In this document: positions 17,426 through 26,252 of the stretch, one piece after another
How positions within the stretch are numbered: the first letter of the stretch is position 1
How the letters are laid out: every line of letters begins with the position of its first letter
Assembly: GCF_007680845.1 (NCBI RefSeq)
Contig: NZ_VEIY01000002.1
Span: forward strand, 206,357-270,356
Source: Curtobacterium pusillum
GTDB lineage: Bacteria; Actinomycetota; Actinomycetes; Actinomycetales; Microbacteriaceae
Direction of reading: 5' to 3'
DNA length: 64,000 bases
The notes under the pieces: generated by a model
The model's input: the letters and a program-made list of their open reading frames with translations, nothing else
Database searches by the model: none
What the model was told of the DNA's origin: nothing
Made by a program: the position numbers and the translations under genes

Positions 17426-18330
17426 CCCCCGACGGTACCGCCGCCGTCCGGCGTTCCCCGCCGTGCCCGGGTCTGCGTCGCCCGCTCGGCGAGTTCCTCG
17501 TCCGCCGGGTACCCGACCTCGGTCAGGGTCAGGCCCTTCGCGGGAGCGACCTTGAACTCGCTGGTGCGGGTCTCCGCGAGACGCAGCTCCTCGAGGCGCT
17601 CGGCGTCGAAGCGGCCCTCGCCGACGGCGATGGTCGCCCCGACCATGGCCCGCACCATGGAGTGGCAGAAGGCGTCGGCCCGGAGGCGCGCCACCAGTAC
17701 CCCGTCCGGCTCGCGGTCCCAGCGGAACTCCTGCAACGTCCGGATGGTCGTCGCTCCCTCGCGCGGCTTGCAGAACGTCGCGAAGTCGTGCAACCCCAAC
17801 AACCGCAGCGCACCGCGCTCCATCGCCGCCGGGTCCAGACGCGCCGGGTACCACACGGTGTGCCCGCGACGACGTGGATCGCGGGGGGCGTCGGCGTCAG
17901 CGACCCGGTACGTGTAGCGCCGCCAGAGCGGGGAGAACCGGGCGTCGAACCCGTCGGGCGCGACCGATGCCCGGGTGACGACGACGTCCCCGTCGGGGGC
18001 GGCGATGCCGTTCACGCGCCGCACGAGCCCGTCGAACGGCGAGCGTCCGGGGCCGGATCCGGCCTTCGCGGTGAGCGCTCCCCACTGCGACGCGGTCAGG
18101 TCGAGGTGCGCGACCTGCCCGGTGGCGTGCACGCCGGCGTCGGTGCGGCCGGCGACGGTGAGGAGCGGCGGTTCGCCCCAGCGGGTGAAGACGGTGGCGA
18201 GCGCGGTCTCGAGCGCGCCCTGCACGGTGCGGAGTCCGGGTTGCCTGGCCCACCCGGAGAACGCCGACCCGTCGTACGCGATGTCCAGCCGGAGCCGCAC
18301 GTCCGACTGCGGCACGCCCGTCTCACTCAC
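17422..18330 (-). CDS. truA: tRNA pseudouridine(38-40) synthase TruA
   Basis: Isomerises uridines 38-40 in the anticodon arm. The 302 residues have the catalytic Asp in GRTDAGVHATGQVAH, with RLRLDIAYDGSAFSGW at the start and FCHSMVRAMVGATIAVGEGR toward the end. There is an actinobacterial insert after the catalytic region (GSGPGRSPFDGLVRRVN). GTG start. In many actinobacteria truA follows rplQ; here it is 7 kb away from rplQ, separated by the exporter/regulator block. Confidence 0.95.
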   Translation of the reverse strand: MSETGVPQSDVRLRLDIAYDGSAFSGWARQPGLRTVQGALETALATVFTRWGEPPLLTVAGRTDAGVHATGQVAHLDLTASQWGALTAKAGSGPGRSPFDGLVRRVNGIAAPDGDVVVTRASVAPDGFDARFSPLWRRYTYRVADADAPRDPRRRGHTVWYPARLDPAAMERGALRLLGLHDFATFCKPREGATTIRTLQEFRWDREPDGVLVARLRADAFCHSMVRAMVGATIAVGEGRFDAERLEELRLAETRTSEFKVAPAKGLTLTEVGYPADEELAERATQTRARRGTPDGGGTVGG

Positions 18331-18442
18331 ACCCCCACGCTAGCGGTGTCAGCGCCACGTCAGTGCCGCGTGAGCGGCCCGCGGCACGATCGACCTCGAC
18401 ATCGGCGAACCGCGTCGAGTCACCACGAAAGGACCTGCGCGA

Positions 18443-19432
18443 ATGACCACCACACCGCTCGCGGTCGAGGCCACCGGCCTCGTCAAGACCTTCGGGACGA
18501 ACCGCGCGGTGGACGGTGTCGACCTCCGCGTGGAGGCCGGCACGGTCTACGGCGTGCTCGGCCCCAACGGTGCCGGCAAGACGACCACCATCTCGATGCT
18601 CGCGACCCTGCTCCGGGCGGACGCCGGCGAGGCCCGCGTCTTCGGCCACGACGTCCGCCGTGAGGCTCAGCTCGTCCGCTCCCTGATCGGCGTGACCGGC
18701 CAGTACGCGAGTGTCGACGAGACGCTCAGCGCGACCGAGAACCTCGTGATCTTCGCCCGGCTCCTCGGGCTGTCCCGGCGGGACGCGAAGGCGAAGTCGA
18801 CGGAGCTGCTCGAGCGTTTCGGGCTGACCGAGGCGGCGTCGCGTCCGCTGAAGAACTTCTCCGGCGGCATGCGCCGTCGGCTGGACCTCGCCGCGAGCCT
18901 CATCGCGCAGCCGCCGCTCATCTTCCTCGACGAGCCGACGACGGGCCTCGACCCGCGCACCCGTGCGCAGATGTGGGACACGATCCGGGAGCTCGTCGCA
19001 ACGGGCTCGACGGTCCTCCTCACGACGCAGTACCTCGACGAGGCCGACCAGCTCGCCGACCGCATCGCCGTCATCGACCACGGCCGCGTGGTCGCCGAGG
19101 GCACCGGTGACGAGCTGAAGGCGTCGATCGGCACGAGCTCGCTGCAGCTCCGGCTGGCCGACGCCCTGCGCCTCGACGCCGCCCGCGCGATCGTGCGGAA
19201 CACCCTGGGCGTCGACGCGGTGGCCAGCCCCGAGGGATCGCGCCTCACCGCCCCGATGTCGGACCCGGACCGGGTGACCGACCTCCTGGTGTCGTTCCGC
19301 GAGGCCGGCATCTCCCTCGCCGAGATGAGCGTGCAGAAGCCCACGCTCGACGAGGTCTTCCTGACCATCACGGGTGCCCCGGCCACCGCCGACGACGACA
19401 CCCAGCGCGAGCTCGAAGGGAGCATCGCATGA
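18443..19432 (+). CDS. DrrA-type ABC transporter ATP-binding protein
   Basis: ATPase of a drug or lipid exporter, 329 residues. Walker A is GPNGAGKTTTISML (about 41-54), the signature NFSGGMRRRLDLA, and Walker B LIFLDEPTTGLDP. The switch reads TTQYLDEADQLADR, with Gln in place of His, as in daunorubicin-resistance (DrrA) proteins. A C-terminal domain of about 90 residues follows. AAAGGA precedes the ATG. Upstream, 18363-18387 holds an 8-bp inverted repeat (GTGCCGCG/CGCGGCAC) that may be an operator. It overlaps the permease gene by 4 bp. The substrate cannot be inferred. Confidence 0.93.
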   Translation: MTTTPLAVEATGLVKTFGTNRAVDGVDLRVEAGTVYGVLGPNGAGKTTTISMLATLLRADAGEARVFGHDVRREAQLVRSLIGVTGQYASVDETLSATENLVIFARLLGLSRRDAKAKSTELLERFGLTEAASRPLKNFSGGMRRRLDLAASLIAQPPLIFLDEPTTGLDPRTRAQMWDTIRELVATGSTVLLTTQYLDEADQLADRIAVIDHGRVVAEGTGDELKASIGTSSLQLRLADALRLDAARAIVRNTLGVDAVASPEGSRLTAPMSDPDRVTDLLVSFREAGISLAEMSVQKPTLDEVFLTITGAPATADDDTQRELEGSIA

Positions 19433-20259
19433 CCACCATCGCCCCCACCCCGACCTCGGCCCCCCGCGTCACCCCGCGTCCCGGTGTCGGCGCGACCGGC
19501 CTCGGTGCGACGATCCGGCAGTCCTTCACGATGGCGTACCGCGGCCTGGTGAAGGTCCGGCGCACGCCCGAGCAGCTGTTCGACGTGACGCTCATGCCGA
19601 TCGTCTTCACCGTGATGTTCACGTACATCTTCGGTGGTGCGATCGCCGGCGACATCGGCAGCTACCTGCCCGTGATCATCCCCGGCATCCTCGTGCAGAC
19701 GAACATCACGTCCTCGATCGTGACCGGCGTCCAGCTCCGCGAGGACATGGACAAGGGCGTGTTCGACCGCTTCAAGTCCCTCCCGATCGCCCGGATCGCC
19801 CCGCTCGCCGGTGCGCTCCTCGCCGACACCGTCCGCTACGCGATCGCCACGGCGATCACGTTCACGGTCGGCATCATCATGGGCCTCCGTCCGGAGGGCG
19901 GGCCGACCGCGGTCGTCCTCGCGGGCCTGCTCGTGATCGTCGTGGCGTGGTCGATCAGCTGGATCTTCGCGTACTTCGGCGTCATCGCGCGCACCGCGTC
20001 GAGCGTCTCGGGCATCGCGAACCTGGTGCTGTTCCCCCTGACGTTCCTGTCGAACGCGTTCGTGCCGACCGACACCCTGCCGGGCTGGCTGCGCTGGTTC
20101 ACCGAGGTGAACCCGATCTCGCACCTCATCACCGCCGTACGGGACCTCATCAACCACGGCACCGTCACGGGCGACCTGTGGATCAGCCTGCTCGGTGCGG
20201 CGGTCGTGGTCGCGGTGTTCGCGCCGCTGACGGTCCGCGCCTACATGCGGAAGGCGTAG
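19429..20259 (+). CDS. DrrB-type ABC-2 transporter permease
   Basis: Membrane component of the exporter, 276 residues with about six transmembrane helices. The amphipathic lead-in FTMAYRGLVKVRRTPEQLFDV and the LMPIVFTVMFTYIFGGAI, LREDMDKGVFDRFKSLPI and FLSNAFVPTDTLPGWLRWF segments are typical of the DrrB/ABC-2 family. Translationally coupled to the ATPase (ATGA). Its 3' end overlaps the end of the convergent regulator gene by 19 bp, with no room for a separate terminator. Confidence 0.92.
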   Translation: MTTIAPTPTSAPRVTPRPGVGATGLGATIRQSFTMAYRGLVKVRRTPEQLFDVTLMPIVFTVMFTYIFGGAIAGDIGSYLPVIIPGILVQTNITSSIVTGVQLREDMDKGVFDRFKSLPIARIAPLAGALLADTVRYAIATAITFTVGIIMGLRPEGGPTAVVLAGLLVIVVAWSISWIFAYFGVIARTASSVSGIANLVLFPLTFLSNAFVPTDTLPGWLRWFTEVNPISHLITAVRDLINHGTVTGDLWISLLGAAVVVAVFAPLTVRAYMRKA

Positions 20260-23200
20260 CGGAGGTCCTCGAGCAGGAGCCTCGCCCGCGAGACGGCCTC
20301 GGCCCGGTCCCATCCGGCCGAGGCCGTCTCGGCGTCCGCGACCAGGTCGGCGCCGACCTGGTCGACGAGGACCGGCCGGAGACGGCGGTGGGCGAGCACG
20401 GCGAAGTCCTGCCGGGTCCCGAAGCGGGTCGCCGCGCCCCAGCAGCGGGCCGCTTCCTCGGGGTGACCGCTCCGCGCGGCGGCGAGCGCCAGGCCGGCGA
20501 GGGTCGTGCCGAGCACGGGCAGGTCGAGCCACCACGGGTGCAGGCGGATCATCACGAGCGCACCGACCCGGATGCGGCGTGCGACCGCGCGTTCCTCGTC
20601 CTGGAGGCGCGGCGCGGCCCCGACGGTACGGCGTGCGGCCGCCTCGTCCACGGCCGCGATCCGTGCCGCGCCCGCCATCACGGTCCAGTGCGGCGTGTGC
20701 TTCCGGTGCGGCAGCACCCAGTCCCAGGCCGCCGCGTACTCGCGCGCAGCACCGTCGAGGTCCCCTTCGAAGCGCAGGCACTCCGCCCCGATCGCGACCG
20801 CCAGCACACCGATCTGCGACCGGTCGCCGTCGAACCCGCCTCGTCCCGACACGGGCCGGTGCTGCAGGTCGGCGGCGACCGCCCGGGCGGTCTCGACCTC
20901 GCCGGTGGCCGCCGAGCAGAGGCCGACGGTCCACCCGATCTCGTACAGGTCGTCCTCGGCGCCGAACCGCTCGAGCTGCTCGCGGGCGCGCTCGGCGTTC
21001 GCGAGGGCGTCCTCGTACCGGCCGGTCTGGGCGAGGAGCTGCGTCATCGTGACCGCGACCGTGCCGATCGTCCACGCGTCGGCCGTTCGCTCGGCGAGAA
21101 CCTGTGCCCGGGTGGCGTACCGGAGGGCTGCGCGGAACTCGCCGTCGTTCTCGGCGAGGGGCGCGCTGAGCATGTTCGCGGTGCCGGCCACGCCGTCGTC
21201 GGGGTCGTCGCGGAGCCGTGCGAGCAGCGCCGTGCCCGCCGCGGGTCGGCCCAGCGTCAGGAGCAGCGCGACCTGCGCGTCGAGCACCGGGAACCCCGTC
21301 GTCCCGGCCCGACGGAGGCGACGGAGCGTGGAGATCGCCCACGCCGCGGTCCGACGGTCGTCGAACGCCGAGGACGCACCGGCGACGAGGAGGCCCACCT
21401 GGACGGCCGCGACGTCCTCGGCCGCCGGCGTCCGTGAACGCAGGACGTCGACCACGTCCGCGGCGACGCCGGTGACCTCGCCGTGCGCTCCGCGGAGCGT
21501 CCAGTAGGCGCCGAGGGCGGCGAAGAGGTGCGCGGTCGCGGAGGCGTCGTCGGCCCGCAGACCCCAGCGGAGCAGGGTCACGAGGTTGTCGGCCTCCCGC
21601 CGGACCTCGTGGAAGCGGGACAGCTGCTCGGCCCCGGTGATGGTGAAGAGGTTCCGCGAGGCGGCGAAGTCCCGTCCCCAGCCGATCATCGCCGTCCGGA
21701 CGGCCTCGGTGGCGCCGCGCTCGTCGAGGCGTGCGACCCCGAACTCGCGGACGGTCTCGAGCAGGCGGTAGCGGACCGGCTCGCCCTCGAGCTCGACGAG
21801 CTGCACGAGCGACTGCTCGACGAGTTCGGCGAGGTCGTCGAGGGCGTCGTCCCGGCGTTCCGGGGTGGCGACCGCCTCGACCGCGTCGACGGCGAGCCCG
21901 TCCGGGAACAGCGCCAGACGGGTGAGGAGGTCCTGCGCGCCCGGGTCGAGCAGCCGCCAGCTCCACTCGATGACGGCGAGGAGCGTGCGGTGCCGTTCCG
22001 GGGCGCTCCGGTCGCCGCCGCGGAGCAGGGCGAACCGGTCGTCGAGCCGGCGCTCGATGTCGTCGATGCTCATGCCGCGGATCCGTGCGGCCGCCAGCTC
22101 GATCGCGAGCGGCGAGCCGTCCAGCCGGCTGCAGATCCGGCGGACGGTGTCCACCGGCAGGACGGCACCGGGTCTCGCGGCGCGCGCCCGCTCGGTGAAG
22201 AGCCGGACCGCGGCCCCGTCGGCCTCGACCGGCAGGGGCGCGAGCGGAGCCACCACCTCGCCGGCGATCGCCAGCGGTGCGCGTGAGGTCGTGAGGACGC
22301 GGAGGTCGGGATCGGCGGCGAGCAGGTCGGCGGCGAACCCGGCGACCTCGGCGACGAGGTGCTCGCAGTTGTCCAGGACGAGCACGGTCGGGCCGTCGGC
22401 GAGCGCGCGCACGACCCGGCTGCGCAGGTCCGCGACGACGACGTCCCGCAGCGCCCGAGCCGACCGGAACTCGGCCACCCCGAGGAGTGCACCGAGTGCC
22501 GGCACGATGTCCTCCGCCGCGGTCAGCGGCGCGAGCTCGAGCACCACGACGCCGCAGGTCGGCGGTACGCCGGCGGCGACCGCCTGCGCGAGGCGGGTCT
22601 TGCCGAGCCCACCCGCACCGAGGATCGTCACCAGCCGGTTGCGGGACAAGAGCTCCGCGACCGTGGCGAGGTCCGCCTCCCGTCCGACCAGCGTGTTCGG
22701 CGCGGCCCGCAGCCCGACACGGCGGGCGCGTCCGGTGTCCGCGCTCGAGCGGCGGAGCAGCTCGGCGTTCAGCCGCACCAGGTCGGCGGACGGGTCGGCG
22801 CCCAGCTCGTCGGCCAGCCGGTCGCGGTGCGCGGCGAAGGCGGCGAGCGCCTCGGCCGTCCGACCGGCGGCGACGAGCGCGCGCATGCAGCCGTCGACGG
22901 CGACCTCGTCGAACGGGTTGGCCTGCGCCTCCGTCGTCCAGACATCGACCGCCTCGTCGGCGTTGCCGGAGTCGAGCAGCGCGGCGCCGAGCCCGCGGCG
23001 GAGCGAGCGTCGTGCGGCGGCGGCGCGGTCGGCGAGCGTGTCGCCGAGGTCGCCCTCGACGTCGTCGCCCGGGCTCCCCCGCCACAGGTCGAGGGCGGCA
23101 CGGAGCGCTCCCACTTCGGCGTGGTCCGATGCTGCCCGCTCGGCTCGGGCGAGGTCGACGTCGACGTCGATGTCGTCACACCCAAGCGCGTAGCCGGTGC

Positions 23201-23459
23201 TCGTCGACACGACGATCCCGTCGGCCACACCGCGGCGGAGCCGGGAGACGAGGGTCTGGAGCGCGGCACGCGCGCCACGGGGTCGGTCCGTCGGCCAGAG
23301 CTCGTCGATGAGTGCCTCGGTCGTGACGGCGTGTCCGCGAGCGATGACCAGCGCGACGAGGAACGAGCGTGCCAGGGCGCCCGGCACGGACGTCGGCGTC
23401 CCCGTGGGCCCCTCGACCGTCACGGGTCCGAGGACGGCGACGCGGGGCTGCTCGGGCAC
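20241..23459 (-). CDS. SARP/AfsR-like transcriptional regulator (OmpR-type HTH, BTAD, NTPase)
   Basis: Large transcription factor, 1072 residues. An OmpR/PhoB-like winged helix lies at about 1-90 (TEALIDELWPTDRPRGARAALQTLVSRLRR). The bacterial transcriptional activation domain (about 95-245) follows, with FAAHRDRLADELGADPSADLVRLNAELLR. An AAA/STAND NTPase domain starts at NTLVGREADL, with Walker A ILGAGGLGKTRLAQAV and Walker B-like VLVLDNCEHLV. The C-terminal ~450 residues are alpha-helical, Ala/Arg-rich and TPR-like without clean repeats. GTG start. In Streptomyces such proteins switch on antibiotic clusters. Here it converges on the DrrAB exporter, so regulation of that exporter is a reasonable guess; no biosynthetic genes are nearby. 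Confidence 0.88.
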   Translation of the reverse strand: MPEQPRVAVLGPVTVEGPTGTPTSVPGALARSFLVALVIARGHAVTTEALIDELWPTDRPRGARAALQTLVSRLRRGVADGIVVSTSTGYALGCDDIDVDVDLARAERAASDHAEVGALRAALDLWRGSPGDDVEGDLGDTLADRAAAARRSLRRGLGAALLDSGNADEAVDVWTTEAQANPFDEVAVDGCMRALVAAGRTAEALAAFAAHRDRLADELGADPSADLVRLNAELLRRSSADTGRARRVGLRAAPNTLVGREADLATVAELLSRNRLVTILGAGGLGKTRLAQAVAAGVPPTCGVVVLELAPLTAAEDIVPALGALLGVAEFRSARALRDVVVADLRSRVVRALADGPTVLVLDNCEHLVAEVAGFAADLLAADPDLRVLTTSRAPLAIAGEVVAPLAPLPVEADGAAVRLFTERARAARPGAVLPVDTVRRICSRLDGSPLAIELAAARIRGMSIDDIERRLDDRFALLRGGDRSAPERHRTLLAVIEWSWRLLDPGAQDLLTRLALFPDGLAVDAVEAVATPERRDDALDDLAELVEQSLVQLVELEGEPVRYRLLETVREFGVARLDERGATEAVRTAMIGWGRDFAASRNLFTITGAEQLSRFHEVRREADNLVTLLRWGLRADDASATAHLFAALGAYWTLRGAHGEVTGVAADVVDVLRSRTPAAEDVAAVQVGLLVAGASSAFDDRRTAAWAISTLRRLRRAGTTGFPVLDAQVALLLTLGRPAAGTALLARLRDDPDDGVAGTANMLSAPLAENDGEFRAALRYATRAQVLAERTADAWTIGTVAVTMTQLLAQTGRYEDALANAERAREQLERFGAEDDLYEIGWTVGLCSAATGEVETARAVAADLQHRPVSGRGGFDGDRSQIGVLAVAIGAECLRFEGDLDGAAREYAAAWDWVLPHRKHTPHWTVMAGAARIAAVDEAAARRTVGAAPRLQDEERAVARRIRVGALVMIRLHPWWLDLPVLGTTLAGLALAAARSGHPEEAARCWGAATRFGTRQDFAVLAHRRLRPVLVDQVGADLVADAETASAGWDRAEAVSRARLLLEDLRYAFRM

Positions 23460-23493
23460 GGTGCGAGTCTACGGACGGTCGGTGCCGGGGCGG

Positions 23494-23982
23494 TCACCCG
23501 GCGCGGTAGTGCTCCCGGAGCACGGCGTACCGGGCGTCCCAGTCGAAGGCCGCGGCGGCGTCCCGGTCGCCGGCAAGGTCGAGCTCGAGCAGCTCGAGGT
23601 ACGTGTGCCACCCGGGGGCGTAGTCACGACCGCCGACGCCGTCGTGCTCGAGCCGGAGCGCGGCGCCGTCCGCGACCGCTTCGACCGTGACGGTGATGGT
23701 GGTCTCGTGCTCGTCGCGGGCGTGCCACGTGGTCGTGAAGGTCCGAGGGGCCTCGCACGCGGTGACCGTGCCCTCGGTGAAGACCGTGCCGTCGTCGTAC
23801 CGGGCGAGCCAGTGCCCGCCGAGGCGGAGGTCGCCCTCGTACGGTGCCATCCACCGGGACAGCCGTTCCCGGTCGGTGATCGCGTCCCAGAGGTCCTCGA
23901 CGGTGGTCGGGTACGTCTGGGCGAAGCGGATGAGGTACCCGCCGGAGGGCGAGTCCTGGACGGTGCCGTCGGTGGTGCGCAT
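23494..23982 (-). CDS. SRPBCC (AHSA1-like) domain protein
   Basis: START-fold small-molecule-binding protein of unknown ligand, 162 residues. The AHSA1 pattern is visible: YLIRFAQTYPTTVEDLWDAITDRERLSRWM at the start and GWHTYLELLELDLAGD near the end. It follows the ArsR-family gene by a single base, a very common pairing in which both proteins respond to the same stress or ligand. It ends 34 bp before the SARP gene start. Confidence 0.9.
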   Translation of the reverse strand: MRTTDGTVQDSPSGGYLIRFAQTYPTTVEDLWDAITDRERLSRWMAPYEGDLRLGGHWLARYDDGTVFTEGTVTACEAPRTFTTTWHARDEHETTITVTVEAVADGAALRLEHDGVGGRDYAPGWHTYLELLELDLAGDRDAAAAFDWDARYAVLREHYRAG

Positions 23983-23983
23983 G

Positions 23984-24403
23984 TCAGTGCTCCTCGGGGT
24001 GCGGGTCGGTCACGGCGTCGCGGGTGCGGCGACCGCGGGCGGTGTCACGGGTGCGGCGACCGTGGGCGGTCTCGGGCGGTCTCGGACGACCGCGGGCGAT
24101 CTCGGTCGCGAGGGCGTCGAGCCGCTGTGCCCACAGCGCGCGGTACCGCTCGACGGCGCGGTCGAGCTCCTCGACCGCACGGGGTTCCAGCCGGTACACG
24201 CGCGCCGTTCCCCGCGGGACCGCGGAGGCGAAGCCGGCGTCGCGCAGGACCCGCAGGTGCCGGGACACGGCCGGCTGCGAGATCCCGAACTCGTGGCCGA
24301 TGACGTCCGTGAGCGCGCCGGCCGTCCGGTCCCCCGCAGCGAGGAGCTCCGTGAGCCGGCGGCGGACCGGGTCGCCGAGGACGTCGAACGCGTGCACGGC
24401 CAC
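23984..24403 (-). CDS. ArsR-family winged-helix transcriptional regulator
   Basis: Repressor-like protein, 139 residues. The helix-turn-helix is FGISQPAVSRHLRVLRDAGFASAV (about 41-64), preceded by FDVLGDPVRRRLTELLAAG. No metal-binding Cys pair (ELCVCDL-type) is present, so it is not a classical arsenic sensor and belongs with the SRPBCC-associated group. The C-terminal 35 residues hold repeated GRRTRD units. The GTG start lies 6 bp after a perfect ATAAC-N6-GTTAT palindrome, likely its own operator. It probably controls itself and the SRPBCC gene. Confidence 0.92.
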   Translation of the reverse strand: MAVHAFDVLGDPVRRRLTELLAAGDRTAGALTDVIGHEFGISQPAVSRHLRVLRDAGFASAVPRGTARVYRLEPRAVEELDRAVERYRALWAQRLDALATEIARGRPRPPETAHGRRTRDTARGRRTRDAVTDPHPEEH

Positions 24404-24408
24404 ACTCT

Positions 24409-24424
24409 ATAACCGCGACGTTAT
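24409..24424. promoter_or_regulatory. Operator-like palindrome ATAAC-N6-GTTAT
   Basis: A perfect 5-bp inverted repeat with a 6-bp spacer, AT-rich in an otherwise very GC-rich region, directly in front of the ArsR-type gene and overlapping the stop codon of the FUSC gene. The size and place fit a dimeric ArsR operator used for autorepression. Confidence 0.6.
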
Positions 24425-25524
24425 GAAATCGAGGGCCCGGTGCGGGTGTCCAGGTCGTCCGTGGCCCGGCGCTCGGACTCGACGATCCCCCGCAGCGCGA
24501 CGAGCGCGGCCGACGTCACCGCGACGTGGGACGGGTTCTCGCGCGAGGCGTCGAGGGCGTGCTCGAGCTCGGCGATCGCGTCGTCACCGGCCCCGTCCGT
24601 ACTGTCACCACGGATCATGCTGGCGAGCTGCCGGAAGGCCTTCGCGAGCGGGGCGGCGAACGCGGGGTCCGGCCGGCCGAGCCCCTCGGACACCGGCCCC
24701 GAGCGGGCGACCAGCTCAGTGAGGTCGGTCGTGTACCAGGCCGCCCGCTCGAGGGCCCGGAACCGTGCACCGTCGCGCTGCAACCGAGCCCGCGACCCGC
24801 GCAGGGCGCCGCGCGGGTTCAGCCGCCGGCTCTCGTGTGCGATCGACACCCGGGAGCGGACGTCGGCGATCGCCCGGTCGAGGCTGTCCTGCTGACGGTC
24901 CCACGCCGCCTCGTCGCGCGTCCCGTCCTCGAGCACGACCGCGAGTCCGTCGAGGTGGTCGGCGAGGACCCCGTTCACCGCGTCGATGCGGTGCTCGGCG
25001 TCCCAGAAGTGCAGCGGCGGGAACACGAGGAAGTTGACGAGCAGCCCGACCACCACGCCGACGGCCATCTGCACGAGGTACCCGAGCGAGTAGCCCTCGG
25101 CGTGCGCCCCACCGACCAGCAGCACGAACAGCGCGGCCGTCGACACCCACGAGCTGCCCTCGCCGAGCACCCGGAACCCGCCGACGAGCACACCGATCCC
25201 GACCGCCAGGGCCACCGCGAGGAAGCCGGGGTCGCCCACCCACATCGTGAAGCCGGCGATGACGATGCCGAGCGCGATCCCCACGAGGGTCTGCACGCCG
25301 CTCCGGATGCCCGCGAACACCGTCGCCTGCATCGCCACCACGGCCCCGAGCGGGGCGTAGTAGGGGTACTCGGCCGCGACACCGGGGACGTGGCGGGCGA
25401 TGAACCAGGCGATGACCGCGGCCGCCGCTGCCTTCGCGGCGTGCAGGAGGCGCGGCTGGGTCCCCGAGGTCCGGCTCCAGCGCCAGACCCTGGTGCCGAG
25501 CCCCGTCACGTGCTCGAACGGCAT
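24421..25524 (-). CDS. FUSC/aromatic-acid-exporter-like membrane protein
   Basis: Inner-membrane protein of 367 residues. The N-terminal half has six hydrophobic helices (for example AKAAAAAVIAWFIARHV, LGAVVAMQATVFAGIRSG, LVGIALGIVIAGFTMWVG, AALFVLLVGGAHAEG, QMAVGVVVGLLVNFLVFPP). The C-terminal half is soluble and helical, Arg-rich (SLDRAIADVRSRVSIAHESRRLNPR). This is the FUSC layout seen in p-hydroxybenzoate efflux (AaeB-like) half-size proteins. The substrate is unknown. It ends inside the operator of the ArsR-type gene, and read-through from this gene would be subject to that repressor. Confidence 0.82.
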   Translation of the reverse strand: MPFEHVTGLGTRVWRWSRTSGTQPRLLHAAKAAAAAVIAWFIARHVPGVAAEYPYYAPLGAVVAMQATVFAGIRSGVQTLVGIALGIVIAGFTMWVGDPGFLAVALAVGIGVLVGGFRVLGEGSSWVSTAALFVLLVGGAHAEGYSLGYLVQMAVGVVVGLLVNFLVFPPLHFWDAEHRIDAVNGVLADHLDGLAVVLEDGTRDEAAWDRQQDSLDRAIADVRSRVSIAHESRRLNPRGALRGSRARLQRDGARFRALERAAWYTTDLTELVARSGPVSEGLGRPDPAFAAPLAKAFRQLASMIRGDSTDGAGDDAIAELEHALDASRENPSHVAVTSAALVALRGIVESERRATDDLDTRTGPSIS

Positions 25525-25541
25525 CGGTTCCTCTCGGACGA

Positions 25542-25583
25542 ACGAGGAAGCCCCCGCAACAGGCGCTGCGGGGGCTTCCTCGT
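25542..25583 (-). terminator. Terminator of the alpha operon
   Basis: A 17-bp perfect stem (25542-25558 with 25567-25583, core GAGGAAGCCCCCGCA) and an 8-nt loop, 13 bp past the rplQ stop codon. Confidence 0.85.
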
Positions 25584-25596
25584 GGTGGTGTGCGAC

Positions 25597-26184
25597 CTAC
25601 TTGGCGTCGTCGGCCTTCTCGGCGGCGTCGCCCTCGACCTCGGCAGCAGCGTCGGTCTCGGTCTCGGCCTCGACCGGCGCGGACTCCTCGGTGGTCTCGG
25701 TCTCCTCGACCGGGGTCTCCTCGGTGCTGGTCTCCTCGGCGGTGGTGTCCTCCGCCGGGGTCTCCTCGACGGGCGCAGCGGCGGCCGGAGCAGCCTTGCG
25801 CGTCACCGGGGCGGGCGTGCCCGACACCGGCTCGAGGACGAGCTCGATCGACGCGAGGGGCGCGTTGTCGCCCTTGCGGAAGCCGAGCTTCGTGATGCGG
25901 GTGTAGCCGCCCTGACGGTCGGCGACCTGCGGTGCGATCTCCGTGAACAGCGTGTGCACGACGGACTTGTCACGCAGCTGCGCGATCACGCGACGGCGAG
26001 CGTGCAGGTCGCCACGCTTCGCGAAGGTGATGAGACGCTCGGCGACGGGACGGAGGCGCTTGGCCTTCGTCTCGGTGGTCGTGATGCGACCGTGCGTGAA
26101 GAGGGCGTTGGCGAGGTTGCTCAGGAGCAGGCGCTCGTGGGCGGGACCGCCACCGAGGCGGGGGCCCTTGGTGGGCTTCGGCAT
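25597..26184 (-). CDS. rplQ: 50S ribosomal protein L17 with long acidic tail
   Basis: The 195 residues compare with about 127 in E. coli. The conserved body ([25 protein letters not shown] through [15 protein letters not shown]) ends near residue 120. The remaining ~70 residues are Glu/Thr/Ala/Pro-rich with repeated EETP/AEET units and almost no basic residues. Such tails occur on actinobacterial L17 but their role is unknown. Last gene of the alpha operon, followed by a strong hairpin. Confidence 0.96.
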   Translation of the reverse strand: MPKPTKGPRLGGGPAHERLLLSNLANALFTHGRITTTETKAKRLRPVAERLITFAKRGDLHARRRVIAQLRDKSVVHTLFTEIAPQVADRQGGYTRITKLGFRKGDNAPLASIELVLEPVSGTPAPVTRKAAPAAAAPVEETPAEDTTAEETSTEETPVEETETTEESAPVEAETETDAAAEVEGDAAEKADDAK

Positions 26185-26252
26185 GTCAGTTCTCCAGTGG
26201 TGAAAGAGTGGTGCGCGCTGCGTCAGCGGCGCGCGTGCGCGTCAGCGCGAGG

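Noticed and set aside
18667..23085. 1472-codon minus-strand open frame covering the exporter and regulator
   Set aside because: Runs antisense to DrrAB and out of frame with the SARP protein; composition is Arg/Pro-rich shadow.
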